This document shows positions 1 to 7,917 of a DNA stretch of 13,834 bases, one piece after another. A model generated the notes under the pieces. It had not been told where the DNA came from, did no database searches, and was given only the letters and a program-made list of their open reading frames with translations. A program made the translations under genes and the position numbers. The stretch comes from Phoronis ovalis. Its lineage: Eukaryota > Phoronida > Phoronidae. Position 1 is the stretch's first letter, and the number at the start of each line of letters is the position of its first letter. The stretch covers positions 2,093 through 15,926 of the forward strand of contig JAOXYB010025691.1 of assembly GCA_028565635.1 (NCBI GenBank). The letters run 5' to 3'.

Positions 1-91
1 TATGTCTGTGATGAGTATGACCAGGTTTATGTCTGTGATGAGTATGACCAGGTTTATGTCTGTGATGAGTATGACCAAGTTTATGTCTGTA
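1..91. repeat. 27-base minisatellite, about 3.4 copies, cut by window edge
   Basis: Copies begin at 1, 28 and 55, and a fourth is broken at about 91. Each starts tatgtctgtgatgag and ends with gtt. Copies 1 and 2 are identical; copy 3 has one change (ccagg to ccaag). The array probably continues to the left of the window. It lies in the intron before the first visible exon. The unit is nine codons long and is open in the frame starting at base 1, but that frame meets TAA at 169-171 and does not join the cadherin frame, so it is treated as non-coding. Confidence 0.95.
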
Positions 92-303
92 TGATCTCAC
101 TGTGTTTTATTGACACAAATAGTTTGGGAGCTTTTCAAAAAGCAGGTATCATATTTTACTTTAATTTGTAAACTTTTAATGGACGCTCTTTTAGCAATGG
201 CATACATTAAAAAACTAGTACAAATTTTTACTGATATTGCCATTTTTGAGATTTTCTTTTATTTCCTTATGTTTGAAACACTGGTTTTATTTAATGATTT
301 TAG
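92..303 (+). other. Intron 0, 3' part
   Basis: AT-rich sequence ending in a T-rich tract and AG at 302-303. No earlier cadherin coding piece is seen, although the preceding exon should encode the N-terminal half of repeat w1 and end in phase 0. Confidence 0.8.
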
Positions 304-459
304 GGTACCAATGCTGCGTATGAATTTGTGCTAACAAACCACCAACTGATTTATGAAGTTTTTCCTCCTACTGGCCAAGGTGCAACCACTAGCAGTGTTC
401 GAGTAAAAGACTCAAGTCTGATTGATTATGAAATTGGACCTAAACAATACATTTTAATA
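304..459 (+). CDS. Cadherin exon 1 of window (repeat w1, middle)
   Basis: 156 bases, 52 codons, phase 0 at both ends (residues 1-52). It encodes the middle of repeat w1, from AYEF through a long loop (FPPTGQGATTSSVRV) to the conserved LIDYE motif and the start of the next strand, YILI. The acceptor AG is at 302-303 and the donor GTAAGT at 460. The first half of the repeat (Glu motif, A-x-D-x-D) must lie on exons upstream of the window. The start is a splice site, not an initiation codon: the ATG at 311 reads in another frame and meets a stop within seven codons. Confidence 0.9.
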
Positions 460-837
460 GTAAGTACAAGAAAGGCAAGATAATTTTATTTGTAGAACAA
501 ACACTTTAATTAAAGTAACAACAGAGGAGGTAATGGTAACAGATCTTTGAGTATTCATATACTCATCCAAGACAGGTCGCATCTGCCTTTTTGTCTTGTC
601 CACCAAACTTGCAAGACCAGTTCCCATTTACCTTCAGAATTTACAAGGATTAGGAATAGAATCTAAAAATGCTTCCTTGACACAGAAACTATTTCTGTTT
701 GATAAGTTTATATATTGCTTTTTTTCTTTTATAATCTTTGGATTACATTGCAACTTGATTATTTGTCTCATATTTTTACCCTTTTCATGCCGATCTCACA
801 TGATAAATGAGCATATAGAGTAACTCTGCGATATTGG

Positions 838-869
838 CATCATCATTGCTGATGATCATCATCATTGCT
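838..869. repeat. Short direct repeat with central palindrome, CAT-rich
   Basis: The 13-base word catcatcattgct occurs at 838-850 and 857-869, separated by gatgat. The joint forms the perfect palindrome tgatgatcatca at 850-861. It is probably simple low-complexity slippage. Confidence 0.85.
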
Positions 870-1030
870 TATAGGATATGAGTGTTTGATATAGCCTTTG
901 GCATGGACAAATATGTTATGTATAAACAAATAGAAATTTTTCCTGCTATAGCAATAATAATTGTTCAAAGAACAAGAAATTATGGGAAATAAGAATATTA
1001 AATCGAAAGGTAAATAATAATAATTTGATT

Positions 1031-1049
1031 TTCAGTTGTGACAACTGAA
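1031..1049. repeat. 19-base perfect palindrome
   Basis: ttcagttgt (1031-1039) and acaactgaa (1041-1049) are exact reverse complements around one G. It lies just before the dispersed repeat at 1054-1086 and about 50 bases before exon 2, so it may belong to the end of an old mobile element. No function can be assigned. Confidence 0.8.
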
Positions 1050-1053
1050 TACG

Positions 1054-1086
1054 GAATACTAATGGCTGGATTTATTCAGACTGGGT
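1054..1086. repeat. Dispersed 33-base repeat, copy 1
   Basis: Matches 4934-4966 at 30 of 33 bases in the same orientation; the last 17 bases (atttattcagactgggt core) are identical. It ends 12 bases before the exon 2 acceptor dinucleotide region, so it may overlap the branch point and pyrimidine tract. Two copies in separate introns suggest a fragment of a family of repeats. Confidence 0.8.
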
Positions 1087-1098
1087 TTTATTTAATAG

Positions 1099-1263
1099 GT
1101 TGAGGCTAGAGAAACTCTAACTGCAGCAAAAAGAACAAGTACAGCTACAGTAACTGTGAATATTCTCGACGTAAATGATCATGATCCTGAGTTTCCTGCA
1201 CAAACATTCACAGAGTATGTATCTGAGACTGCAACTGGTGGCACTTCAGTTATTACTATTACC
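1099..1263 (+). CDS. Cadherin exon 2 (end of w1, start of w2)
   Basis: 165 bases, 55 codons, phase 0 at both ends (residues 53-107). It begins with VEARETL, completing the F strand of w1, and runs through TATVTVNILDVNDHDPEF, a calcium-binding D-x-ND end motif in which His replaces the usual second Asn. It then starts w2 with FTEYVSETATGGTSVITIT, including the Glu motif SET. The next exon opens with ATDRD, continuing the repeat exactly. Donor GTAAGT at 1264. Confidence 0.95.
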
Positions 1264-1659
1264 GTAAGTGCTTATATCATGCTGTTAAATCACGATTAAT
1301 GACTTTGTTACTGACACAGTTAGATTACATACACAATGTAGCTGTTAGTAATTATGGATTTTATTTGTATGCTGTCCATTACGAAAATGTCTAAATTCAT
1401 TATTTATTAGTTTAATATGGATGTGGCAACTGTCAAATAATTGCAGACCACTGTGGAACTGGGAGATGTTTCCTGCCAGGAATTGGTCATTTTAGTAGAC
1501 CAGGCATTGTTACCATTAGTTAGATCATAAATTTAGAAATCATACATAATTATATACTATTAAAAAATTCACCTGATCGCCAAAGATAGTCAGTTTCCTT
1601 CTCGATCACTTGCTTGTATTTATACACCCCACTGAAACATCTGTATTGAATATGTTTAG
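1264..1659 (+). other. Intron 2 (396 bases)
   Basis: Donor GTAAGT, acceptor GTTTAG at 1658-1659. AT-rich. I see no further feature on either strand. Confidence 0.88.
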
Positions 1660-1733
1660 GCAACTGACAGAGATGCTGGTATCAGTGGCACTGCTGGAAT
1701 AAGATATTCTTTGATTGGCAATGGAGCTGATAA
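1660..1733 (+). CDS. Cadherin exon 3 (w2, calcium motif and C strand)
   Basis: 74 bases ending in phase 2. It encodes ATDRDAGISGTAGIRYSLIG and a few more residues, with the DRD calcium-binding motif and the I-R-Y-S-L strand typical of cadherin repeats. The split codon AA|G becomes Lys with exon 4. Donor GTAAGT at 1734. The minus-strand open frame 1606-1797 overlaps this exon and is only its shadow. Confidence 0.95.
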
Positions 1734-2050
1734 GTAAGTCAGCAAGAGAAATACTAATTTTACTGTCAATAATTGTCATATTTTTCGGTAAACACATCCA
1801 CCTGATGGATAATTGCAGTGAGGAGTTGCAACAAGTTTGTCTTGATAAAACTTAATACTCTTTAAAGTTTGTTCAGATTCTTTTGTGGACAGTGCCAGAT
1901 AACGAACCTTTATAGTTTGGTACATGTATCTAACCTTAAACTTTCAAAAAGTAGTTGATTTATAAATTTTTATAAAGATTTGATGCATCATGTCCATATG
2001 GAAATTGATACTTAATTAATTTTCTTTTTGTTTGTATTTTCTTATTTAAG
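1734..2050 (+). other. Intron 3 (317 bases)
   Basis: Donor GTAAGT, acceptor TTATTTAAG after a T-rich tract. AT-rich with no recognisable element. Confidence 0.88.
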
Positions 2051-2333
2051 GTTTAACATAGATCGTATGTTTGGTCATGTGACAGTGGCCAATTGTGCAA
2101 CTCCTGGTTCTGGCAATTGCATTGACTATGAAAAGCAAAATACTTACTTCCTTACCGTGGTAGCGACTGATAGTAATGATACTGGGTCAGATAGTCGAAC
2201 TCAAATCAAACCACTGACAATAAACATATTAGATGAGAATGATAACACACCTCAATTTGATATCGGTCTGGATGGTTACACTTATACGGTAACGGAGGGT
2301 ACTCGTACTCTGTCACCTAATACACCAGTACAG
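2051..2333 (+). CDS. Cadherin exon 4 (rest of w2, start of w3)
   Basis: The longest exon here: 283 bases, entering in phase 2 and leaving in phase 0. It starts with KFNIDRMFGHV, carries the conserved CIDYE motif, strand NTYFLTVVATD, and the end motif ILDENDNTPQF, then opens w3 with YTYTVTEGT. Two cysteines, at 2094-2096 and 2118-2120, enclose the short loop ATPGSGN just before IDYE and could form a disulfide. One N-glycosylation site (NDT) follows. An open frame beginning at 2028 includes intron bases; the true boundary is the AG at 2049-2050. Donor GTAAGT at 2334. Confidence 0.96.
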
Positions 2334-2730
2334 GTAAGTCAAAATGTCATATTGTATGAAACATGTGGATTTATAAAGTTAATGTTGTACTAAGTGTCTT
2401 TAGATTTGTTCAAATGAATTTTTTGGTATTATTATAATATTTAACTACTCCCTCGACTAAAATGTTCAACTGATCAAAGAATCGTTTCTAATGCCCTAAA
2501 GAAGGTTCAAATTAGTGAATATTCAGTATGTCAACTTGTATAGTATCATAATGAATCTAGTCAGGTACGGAACATAAATTTAGTTTGCAACTGCATACAA
2601 AGATTTTAGTTGCAAACTGTTACTGAGAAACATCCATGGTTCTCCTGTTAAAGTATGGACCTATATATTTATGATACTAGGTGATCCACTAAATTTAGAC
2701 TAAAATGACAAACACAATTTTGTACTTCAG
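2334..2730 (+). other. Intron 4 (397 bases)
   Basis: Donor GTAAGT, acceptor TACTTCAG. It contains the inverted repeat at 2582-2618. Confidence 0.88.
2582..2618. repeat. 11-base perfect inverted repeat, 15-base loop
   Basis: agtttgcaact (2582-2592) pairs with agttgcaaact (2608-2618). It could fold as a hairpin in the intron RNA, or be a worn pair of element ends. No function is known. Confidence 0.8.
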
Positions 2731-2900
2731 GCGAATGATGCTGACACAAACGTGGCTCATAACACAATTAGATATACCATAATTGCTGGACTTCCAACGG
2801 ATACAGCTGGTAATGATATATTTGCTCTTAATCCTGTCACTGGAGAATTTACTGCCATTCAAGTAGTAGATTATGAAGCCACTCCTGGACAACAAGGCTT
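2731..2900 (+). CDS. Cadherin exon 5 (w3, A-N-D-A-D to DYE)
   Basis: 170 bases, phase 0 in and phase 2 out (from residue 227). It begins with the calcium motif ANDAD, then NTIRYTIIAG, FALNPVTGEF and VVDYE, all in family order. The final TT joins the first C of exon 6 to make Phe. Donor GTGAGT at 2901. The 66-codon minus-strand open frame over this exon is a shadow. Confidence 0.95.
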
Positions 2901-3522
2901 GTGAGTGTAGTTTACCACATATATTGCATTGTTCTGTATTTCTATGCTGATAAAAAAATAATCTGATGCTTTGCTAATTATCTGGTTTTGAATTTATTAT
3001 CAGTTGAAGTATTATTTTTAAAGTTGCTTCAGTTGTTGCAAGTTTTTTTTTGCTTCTAGCTGTAATTAATTTCAATCTCAGATAAGAATTCAAAAGCATT
3101 TAAGATCCATTTACTGAACCTATAACTACAGCAGTACTCTAGATTTAAACATAAACTTAATCTATATACAAATTGGAATCCAGATCCGTAGGGAAAACCT
3201 TTTTTACTCTGTATCTCAACTGTAAAAGCAGTATAATTTTTAAAGAGTCATCTCTTTGCTCTAAAGCTACTTTTTGAATAGCATACCATTTCACTATTCT
3301 TAAACTACTTGAGCAAAAATATTTTTGAATTAAATTAGCAACAATCAATTAGCTTCATCTCTGAAGTGCTTTTCACACATGGCGGACCAGTTACAACATC
3401 TCAGAAGAACGAGCTAGATGATTTTTATTTGATTCTTGAAACTCTTTTTAAGGAAACTAGTTTCACTGCAAACATGTACACACCATGTACTATACGTATT
3501 TTGTGTTTTTCTCTTTCTACAG
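2901..3522 (+). other. Intron 5 (622 bases)
   Basis: Donor GTGAGT, acceptor CTTTCTACAG with a good pyrimidine tract. AT-rich. The 63-codon minus-strand frame 3157-3348 shows no family features and is regarded as chance. Confidence 0.88.
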
Positions 3523-3592
3523 CTACACTTTAACTGTTCAAGCAACTGATGGGAGTCTTGTAGATACTGCTAATATCCGTGTTAATGTAATT
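3523..3592 (+). CDS. Cadherin exon 6 (w3, F and G strands)
   Basis: 70 bases encoding YTLTVQATDGSLVDTANIR and the following VNVI, the last two strands of w3. It is too short for ordinary open-frame detection and was found from the frame, the acceptor ACAG at 3519-3522 and the donor GTAAGT at 3593. Exons 5 and 6 together make exactly 80 codons. Confidence 0.95.
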
Positions 3593-4001
3593 GTAAGTAC
3601 AATTATATCTCTTTGCTATTATTTTTGAACTGCTGCTGTTATTATCTAATTCAGAAAATTTTGTCTAAAGCTTTTCTCAGAAAATACTGGGGACGGAGTT
3701 AAATGAAATTTTTTGGAAATGTTCAAATCGACCTGAAAAGGAAATTTTTCGATTAGGAAGGTTGGCGGTAATCTTATATACACACATATACATAGTTTTT
3801 ACATATATATGACACCTTATATACACACACATATATAAGGGATGAATTTGTACTAAACGAGTTGAACAACTGAAAATGAAAAGCAAATAAATGAAACTAA
3901 AAAGTGAAAGAAACATAAAGGTACTTTGTTTTTCTTTCTTTTCTTTTGTTTTATATATGTACAATTAAGGCTTTACAGCTATTTAATTTCCATTCTTGCA
4001 G
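3593..4001 (+). other. Intron 6 (409 bases)
   Basis: Donor GTAAGT, acceptor CATTCTTGCAG. It contains CA/TA microsatellite tracts (about 3774-3840). The minus-strand 95-codon frame 3677-3964 runs through this low-complexity sequence and is not supported as a gene. Confidence 0.88.
3774..3840. repeat. TA/CA microsatellite with perfect hairpin
   Basis: A TATACACACATATA word occurs twice. The second copy lies in a 9-base perfect inverted repeat, ccttatata (3815-3823) and tatataagg (3832-3840), around a (CA)4 loop. Likely a slippage-prone, length-variable tract. Confidence 0.85.
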
Positions 4002-4074
4002 GATGGAAATGATAATGCACCTGTATGGAAACAACTGATTTATCGAGCCACGATTCGTGAAGATACACCATCAG
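4002..4074 (+). CDS. Cadherin exon 7 (end of w3, start of w4)
   Basis: 73 bases, phase 0 in and phase 1 out. It encodes DGNDNAPVW, the calcium-binding end of w3 with Trp instead of the usual Phe, then LIYRATIREDTPS, the first strand and Glu motif of w4. The donor is GTACAT, weaker than its neighbours. The next coding exon is 2864 bases away, but the joined text TPSGTTVETVEATDAD is a perfect cadherin continuation. Confidence 0.93.
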
Positions 4075-4705
4075 GTACATATTATAATTATGCATACACA
4101 TATAAAAATTAATGTATTATTGTAATTTGTTAATTGTTATTTTTCATCAGTTGCAAAATTGTAGTTATTTTTACATTTAAGGTGAAAATGCAGGAGGTTT
4201 AGAGTAAAATTGCTGGTAGAAATTGTACATCAAAATATACTTATGAAAAAGTAAAATAAAACATCCTGTTACAGTTTAGTAATTTTATTTCACATAACCT
4301 ATATGGTAAAACAAGAATCATAATGTCTATATAGACAGTACAAGAACATAAAAACTTGTAGATAATCTTCTCTACTACAATGATTTGATAACTTGCGCAT
4401 TTGCATATCCATAAGTATCCTCCCTTGTAAAAAGTATTGTTAATTTGACTGATCTTGGCCATTAATACTTATGATGAAAAGCAAAGCTTTGTTATGATAT
4501 CTTATAGTGAATATAACATTAAATATCCTGTATTATACCTATGAGTTGTTTAGGTACAACACAATCTGAATAACACAATGTATTAGTGTCCTGTGCCTAC
4601 AAAATAATGTCTGGGCTTAACTGCTTCTATTTTTGTTAATATTTTGGAAAAACAAAATAATCATGCTCCTGTTATTTATATACAAACCATAGATAGACTC
4701 ACCAT

Positions 4706-4836
4706 CCAATCAGATTGCGGCTTGCAATAAACAGGTATAAAAGTAATACCATTGTACTTGACGCTAAAGCAGCCAAGTAGTGAAACAGGTCAATCATCCA
4801 TAGTCGAATGATAGACAAAGGTTGATCTCTGATTGG
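4706..4836. repeat. Inverted CCAATCAGA / TCTGATTGG pair, possible small relic element
   Basis: ccaatcaga (4706-4714) and tctgattgg (4828-4836) are exact inverted copies 131 bases apart end to end. The right-hand word, extended to tctgattggtca, recurs at 7535-7546. This may be a relic of a MITE, but nine bases is short and chance is possible. Confidence 0.4.
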
Positions 4837-4933
4837 TCAAAAGTTTAATGACATATTTATTGACTCTTGTTAAATTGAATGTTTATTCTAACAATTGATT
4901 ATGGCTAATGCTAGATGTTAGTTTGGAGGTGTA

Positions 4934-4966
4934 GAACACTAATGGATTGATTTATTCAGACTGGGT
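4934..4966. repeat. Dispersed 33-base repeat, copy 2
   Basis: Same orientation as 1054-1086, with three mismatches in 33 bases. The flanks of the two copies differ, so the shared part looks like a conserved end or core of a degraded repeat. Confidence 0.8.
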
Positions 4967-5775
4967 ACAACACAGATCTGTCTTGTTGCTGTTTTGTTTT
5001 TGTATCTGCTTTTTAATCTTTTGTGCATGTTTTTTTTGTCCTAACATGTATACTATATGTTATTGAGTTTTAAAGTTTGCTTGCATGCTTACAGGAACAA
5101 ATAAGCATATAGAATAGATATGAGGACATGAAGAACTGTTCATGGGTTTTTAGATAACAACGGAAATAGTTCAAAAACAAAGCTGATATTCAAATTTAGC
5201 AATAAAAAACTTTTTAAACTTAAGTGGCTTCTTAATTCGGGTGCATCAATTTCAAAGTTAAAAAATACATTTAAAGGTCATTTATGTTTGGAATCAAAAA
5301 GGAGCTTAAGAAAGTGAACAACTTTTCGATCAAATGAATATCAGGACCTCACAACATTGGCAATGCCACTTGTATTATTTAATATGTAATAACGAAAAAA
5401 TCCTCATTGAACAAATATTGTATGTATAGGATTGCATCGACGAAAGCGATCACATTCAAATGGTATAGACATTTGGTTTGTATGCTCCTGCAACTGTGCT
5501 TATCTACATTTAATCTTACCATTCATACAATTATGTTTTTCTGCATATTAAGTTTTTCAAACTTGCATTTAATTTTGATTTACTTTTACTGTGAATTTCA
5601 GTCACCTTTTTTTATAATTTATCATACGTTAATGCACATACTATAACTGAATTATTAAAATGTTTCATTGAATTGTCAACAGGTTATCCCAAATTTGCAC
5701 TTACAAAATCATAAAATTCACAGTTGTTATTTTTTTAATACACCTTTTATATATTATTTATTTTCATTTTTATGA

Positions 5776-5809
5776 CAGGTTTAATACCTGATTCGTCACC
5801 TTCGGTGAC
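5776..5809. repeat. Two adjacent small hairpins
   Basis: caggt (5776-5780) pairs with acctg (5786-5790), and directly after it gtcacc (5795-5800) pairs with ggtgac (5804-5809) around ttc. The second has a strong GC-containing stem in very AT-rich surroundings. It may be part of a repeat family. Confidence 0.7.
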
Positions 5810-6292
5810 ACATTATGCACACTTGCAAACTCATAACAGGGAAGGGTAATTTTTAGAATTCAGCAGAAGAATATAAGTTTGTCAATAAATCCTAAGTCTT
5901 TGTAGTCTGGTGTTAATCAAGGTAATGTTAGTTCACTCACAGAAAACTTGAGAACTTTTGGCACTAACAAAAGGTCCTTGTCAAGTCTAGAAAACATGTG
6001 ATTTCTCCTGTGTTTTGTCAGATTGGTATAGACTCATTCATAGAACCGAAAGCTCTCATGGAATAGCTCAAATCTGTGACTGACTAAAATTAACTTTGAT
6101 GCAGACATGCTAATCTTTTTTCACTTCTTGTGTGTTTGACTCAGACAAACATGATTTTGTACACAGACTGTACATGTTTGAATACAACTGCATGAGTCAA
6201 CTACAGTCCCCAAAATAATGTTCAGGACTTTGTTAGACATGAAAAATTTAGATGATGTTGCATGATTCTTTATAGAGCATGTGTAGTGTCTT

Positions 6293-6312
6293 AGCTCTTC
6301 AAATGAAGAGCT
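6293..6312. repeat. Near-palindrome, 9-base arms
   Basis: agctcttca (6293-6301) and tgaagagct (6304-6312) are exact inverted copies separated by two bases. Confidence 0.75.
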
Positions 6313-6454
6313 TTTCTATGTACAAGCATTGTGAATATTCATTCTTGTCATGGATATTTCCTGTCCTTTATCTGGGCTTTATGAAATGTTTAAGTGCCAT
6401 ATACAAAAATCCAGGGCGTGTTGGATGCTGTTTAATATTCTATTAGATAAAGAT

Positions 6455-6470
6455 TCCTAAATGTTTAGGA
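6455..6470. repeat. Near-palindrome, 7-base arms
   Basis: tcctaaa and tttagga flank a two-base centre. Short, and may be chance in AT-rich DNA. Confidence 0.5.
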
Positions 6471-6576
6471 TGATAAATCGTGTTTGAAACCTCAAGGTAT
6501 CATAGATCAACTCCTTTTCCTCACTTCTTTTCTCTGTAGATGCATGATCTAGGAATTACATCTGAATGGTAATGTC

Positions 6577-6625
6577 TCAGTCAAATTGATTTTATCAAAT
6601 GTAACAAATAAAATCAACTAACTGA
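6577..6625. repeat. Extended imperfect hairpin
   Basis: ttgattttat (6586-6595) pairs with ataaaatcaa (6608-6617), and after an internal bulge tcagt (6577-6581) pairs with actga (6621-6625), giving 15 pairs around a 12-base loop. This is stronger than most chance hairpins here. Confidence 0.7.
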
Positions 6626-6938
6626 TACCTGTGGAACATCATATGAACTGATAATAGCAATAGTACACTTGGAGCATGGAACACTCGAAACTAAGATAAT
6701 CCCAGGAAAAGATCTTACAAACAGTCAATTTGATAACAAAATCCTCTTAGAAAAATCACTTTAGAAAACAAGAACTCTTATCTAAGTGCTTGATACATAC
6801 CTACTAGCTAAAATATAAATGTTTTTTATTCTTTTTCATGTCGTGTTTGTTGTTTTTATATATATTTGTGTTCATTAAATATTTCTGTTTTATGAAATAT
6901 TGCCAACTTATACAGAAATGTTTGAATACCCTTTTTAG

Positions 6939-7117
6939 GTACAACTGTAGAAACTGTTGAAGCAACAGATGCTGACAGTGGTCAGAATGGAGTAATAAGA
7001 TATGCAATCGTCACTGGAGCTGAAGACAAATTTGGTATTAGAGCTGATTCTGGAGTCATCCGTGTAAGCAGTGGAGCTACATTTGATAAAGACGTGAAGG
7101 CCCTGTACACCATACTG
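6939..7117 (+). CDS. Cadherin exon 8 (bulk of w4), followed by a GC donor
   Basis: 179 bases, phase 1 in and phase 0 out. It encodes TTVETVEATDADSGQNGVIR, YAIVTGAEDKFGI, SGVIRV and ALYTIL. The calcium motif DAD is intact, but the usual LDRE/DYE is replaced by TFDKD. The exon is followed by GCAAGT at 7118, a GC donor. Exon 9 begins in phase 0 with VTAND, which completes YTILVTAND exactly. The nearby GT at 7122 would shift the frame into a stop. Confidence 0.93.
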
Positions 7118-7622
7118 GCAAGTTTTTGATATGATAATTACTTAATTTCTTGTAACAGTGAAAATTTACAAGCAATGTGTCTAACTAATAAACAATGCTA
7201 TCTACGGAACAACTGTATACTTATCAAATACAAACGTGACTGTTGGAATGGGAGGAATATCTATTTTGAACAAACATTTTATTATTGAACATGATTTTAT
7301 TATTCAGACATACACTTTAGTAAAATAAGCAAATTCTGTTATTATAAAGACATAATTAGTATGACAGTACCTAAAGAAAAATGCAAAATGCAAAAAGACA
7401 TGGCATTCAGTAACATAGAGTAACAGGTCACTGTTACTGAATTATGCTTGCAGAGCCACTAATGTTATGATGTTTAGTATTCAGAACTGTTACTCTGCTC
7501 GATGAATTTGACTTTAATATTTTATATTGACACATCTGATTGGTCAGTATTGGAATAGCTAACTTTCAAATCCAAGCTAAATATTTATTTAGTTTTCATA
7601 ATCAAGTTAAAACTTTCACCAG
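7118..7622 (+). other. Intron 8, GC-AG type (505 bases)
   Basis: Donor GCAAGT, acceptor TTTCACCAG. Contains nested GTAACA inverted repeats at 7405-7496 and a tctgattggtca word at 7535-7546 shared with intron 7. Confidence 0.85.
7405..7496. repeat. Nested inverted repeats built on AGTAACA / TGTTACT
   Basis: attcagtaaca (7405-7415) pairs with tgttactgaat (7432-7442). Inside or overlapping, agagtaacag (7417-7426) can pair with ctgttact (7431-7438) or, over ten bases, with ctgttactct (7487-7496). The alternatives are mutually exclusive folds. It may be a worn insertion or a structured intron segment. Confidence 0.75.
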
Positions 7623-7752
7623 GTTACAGCTAATGATCTAGGAGACCAGCCAAGGACTACTGTAACAGCCACAGTATATGTTTCCATTATCGATGCAAAT
7701 AATAAGAATCCATTCTTCACCCCACCAACTAAAAGAGCACGAATACCAGAAG
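7623..7752 (+). CDS. Cadherin exon 9 (end of w4, start of w5)
   Basis: 130 bases, phase 0 in and phase 1 out. It encodes VTANDLGDQPRTTVTATVYV, then SIIDANNKNPFF where D-x-NDN-x-P-x-F is expected: the second Asp is Asn and the following Asn is Lys, so calcium binding at the w4/w5 junction should be weakened. It then starts w5 with KRARIPE. Donor GTAAAG at 7753. Confidence 0.95.
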
Positions 7753-7917
7753 GTAAAGTTAAACTTTAACTAATAAATATTCTAATAGGCAATTGTGGTT
7801 GTTGATTTTCACAAAGGATTTGTTTGGTATTTGTATGATCCTCAGAGATAAATTTTTAAAAGAAGGGCTGATGTGGGAAAAGATTATTTATATTGTAAGT
7901 TACTTTAATTCTTACAG

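Larger units (their letters stand above)
460..1098 (+). other. Intron 1 (639 bases)
   Basis: Donor GTAAGT, acceptor TTTAATAG. It holds a CAT-rich direct repeat (838-869), a palindrome (1031-1049) and a short dispersed repeat (1054-1086) close to the acceptor. The 75-codon open frame near 596-823 has no cadherin character and no plausible splice partner. Confidence 0.88.
4075..6938 (+). other. Intron 7, the longest (2864 bases)
   Basis: Donor GTACAT, acceptor CCTTTTTAG. No coding exon is seen: the open frames 4241-4462 (minus), 5407-5646 (plus) and 6804-7007 (minus) have no recognisable domains. It holds an inverted CCAATCAGA pair (4706-4836), copy 2 of the dispersed repeat (4934-4966), double hairpins (5776-5809) and three further inverted repeats (6293-6312, 6455-6470, 6577-6625). 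Its size and load of small repeats suggest growth by old insertions. Confidence 0.85.

Noticed and set aside
1-88. Minisatellite as a coding exon ending at the GTATGA donor at 89
   Set aside because: It would leave phase 1, and joining it to the exon at 304 gives a stop after a few codons; it has no cadherin motifs.
596-823. 75-codon plus-strand open frame in intron 1
   Set aside because: No cadherin motifs and no splice sites joining it in frame to exons 1 and 2.
3677-3964. 95-codon minus-strand open frame in intron 6
   Set aside because: It covers a microsatellite and AT-rich DNA; no recognisable protein features.
4554-4573. Duplicate of the exon 8 start: the 11 bases ttaggtacaac occur at 4550-4560 as well as 6935-6945
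   Set aside because: In the required phase it meets TAA at 4571 after five full codons, so it is at most a decoy acceptor.
4735-4745. TATAAAAG as a possible promoter in intron 7
   Set aside because: Such a word is common in AT-rich DNA, and no start or first exon follows it.
5407-5646. 79-codon plus-strand open frame in intron 7
   Set aside because: Biased to Leu, Ile, Phe and Cys as expected of T-rich DNA, with no domain or splice support.
6804-7007. 67-codon minus-strand open frame
   Set aside because: Overlaps exon 8 antisense; a shadow of a coding exon and AT-rich intron.
7122-7127. GT donor just after exon 8 instead of the GC donor
   Set aside because: It changes the phase and the joined exon 9 then reads a stop within three codons.
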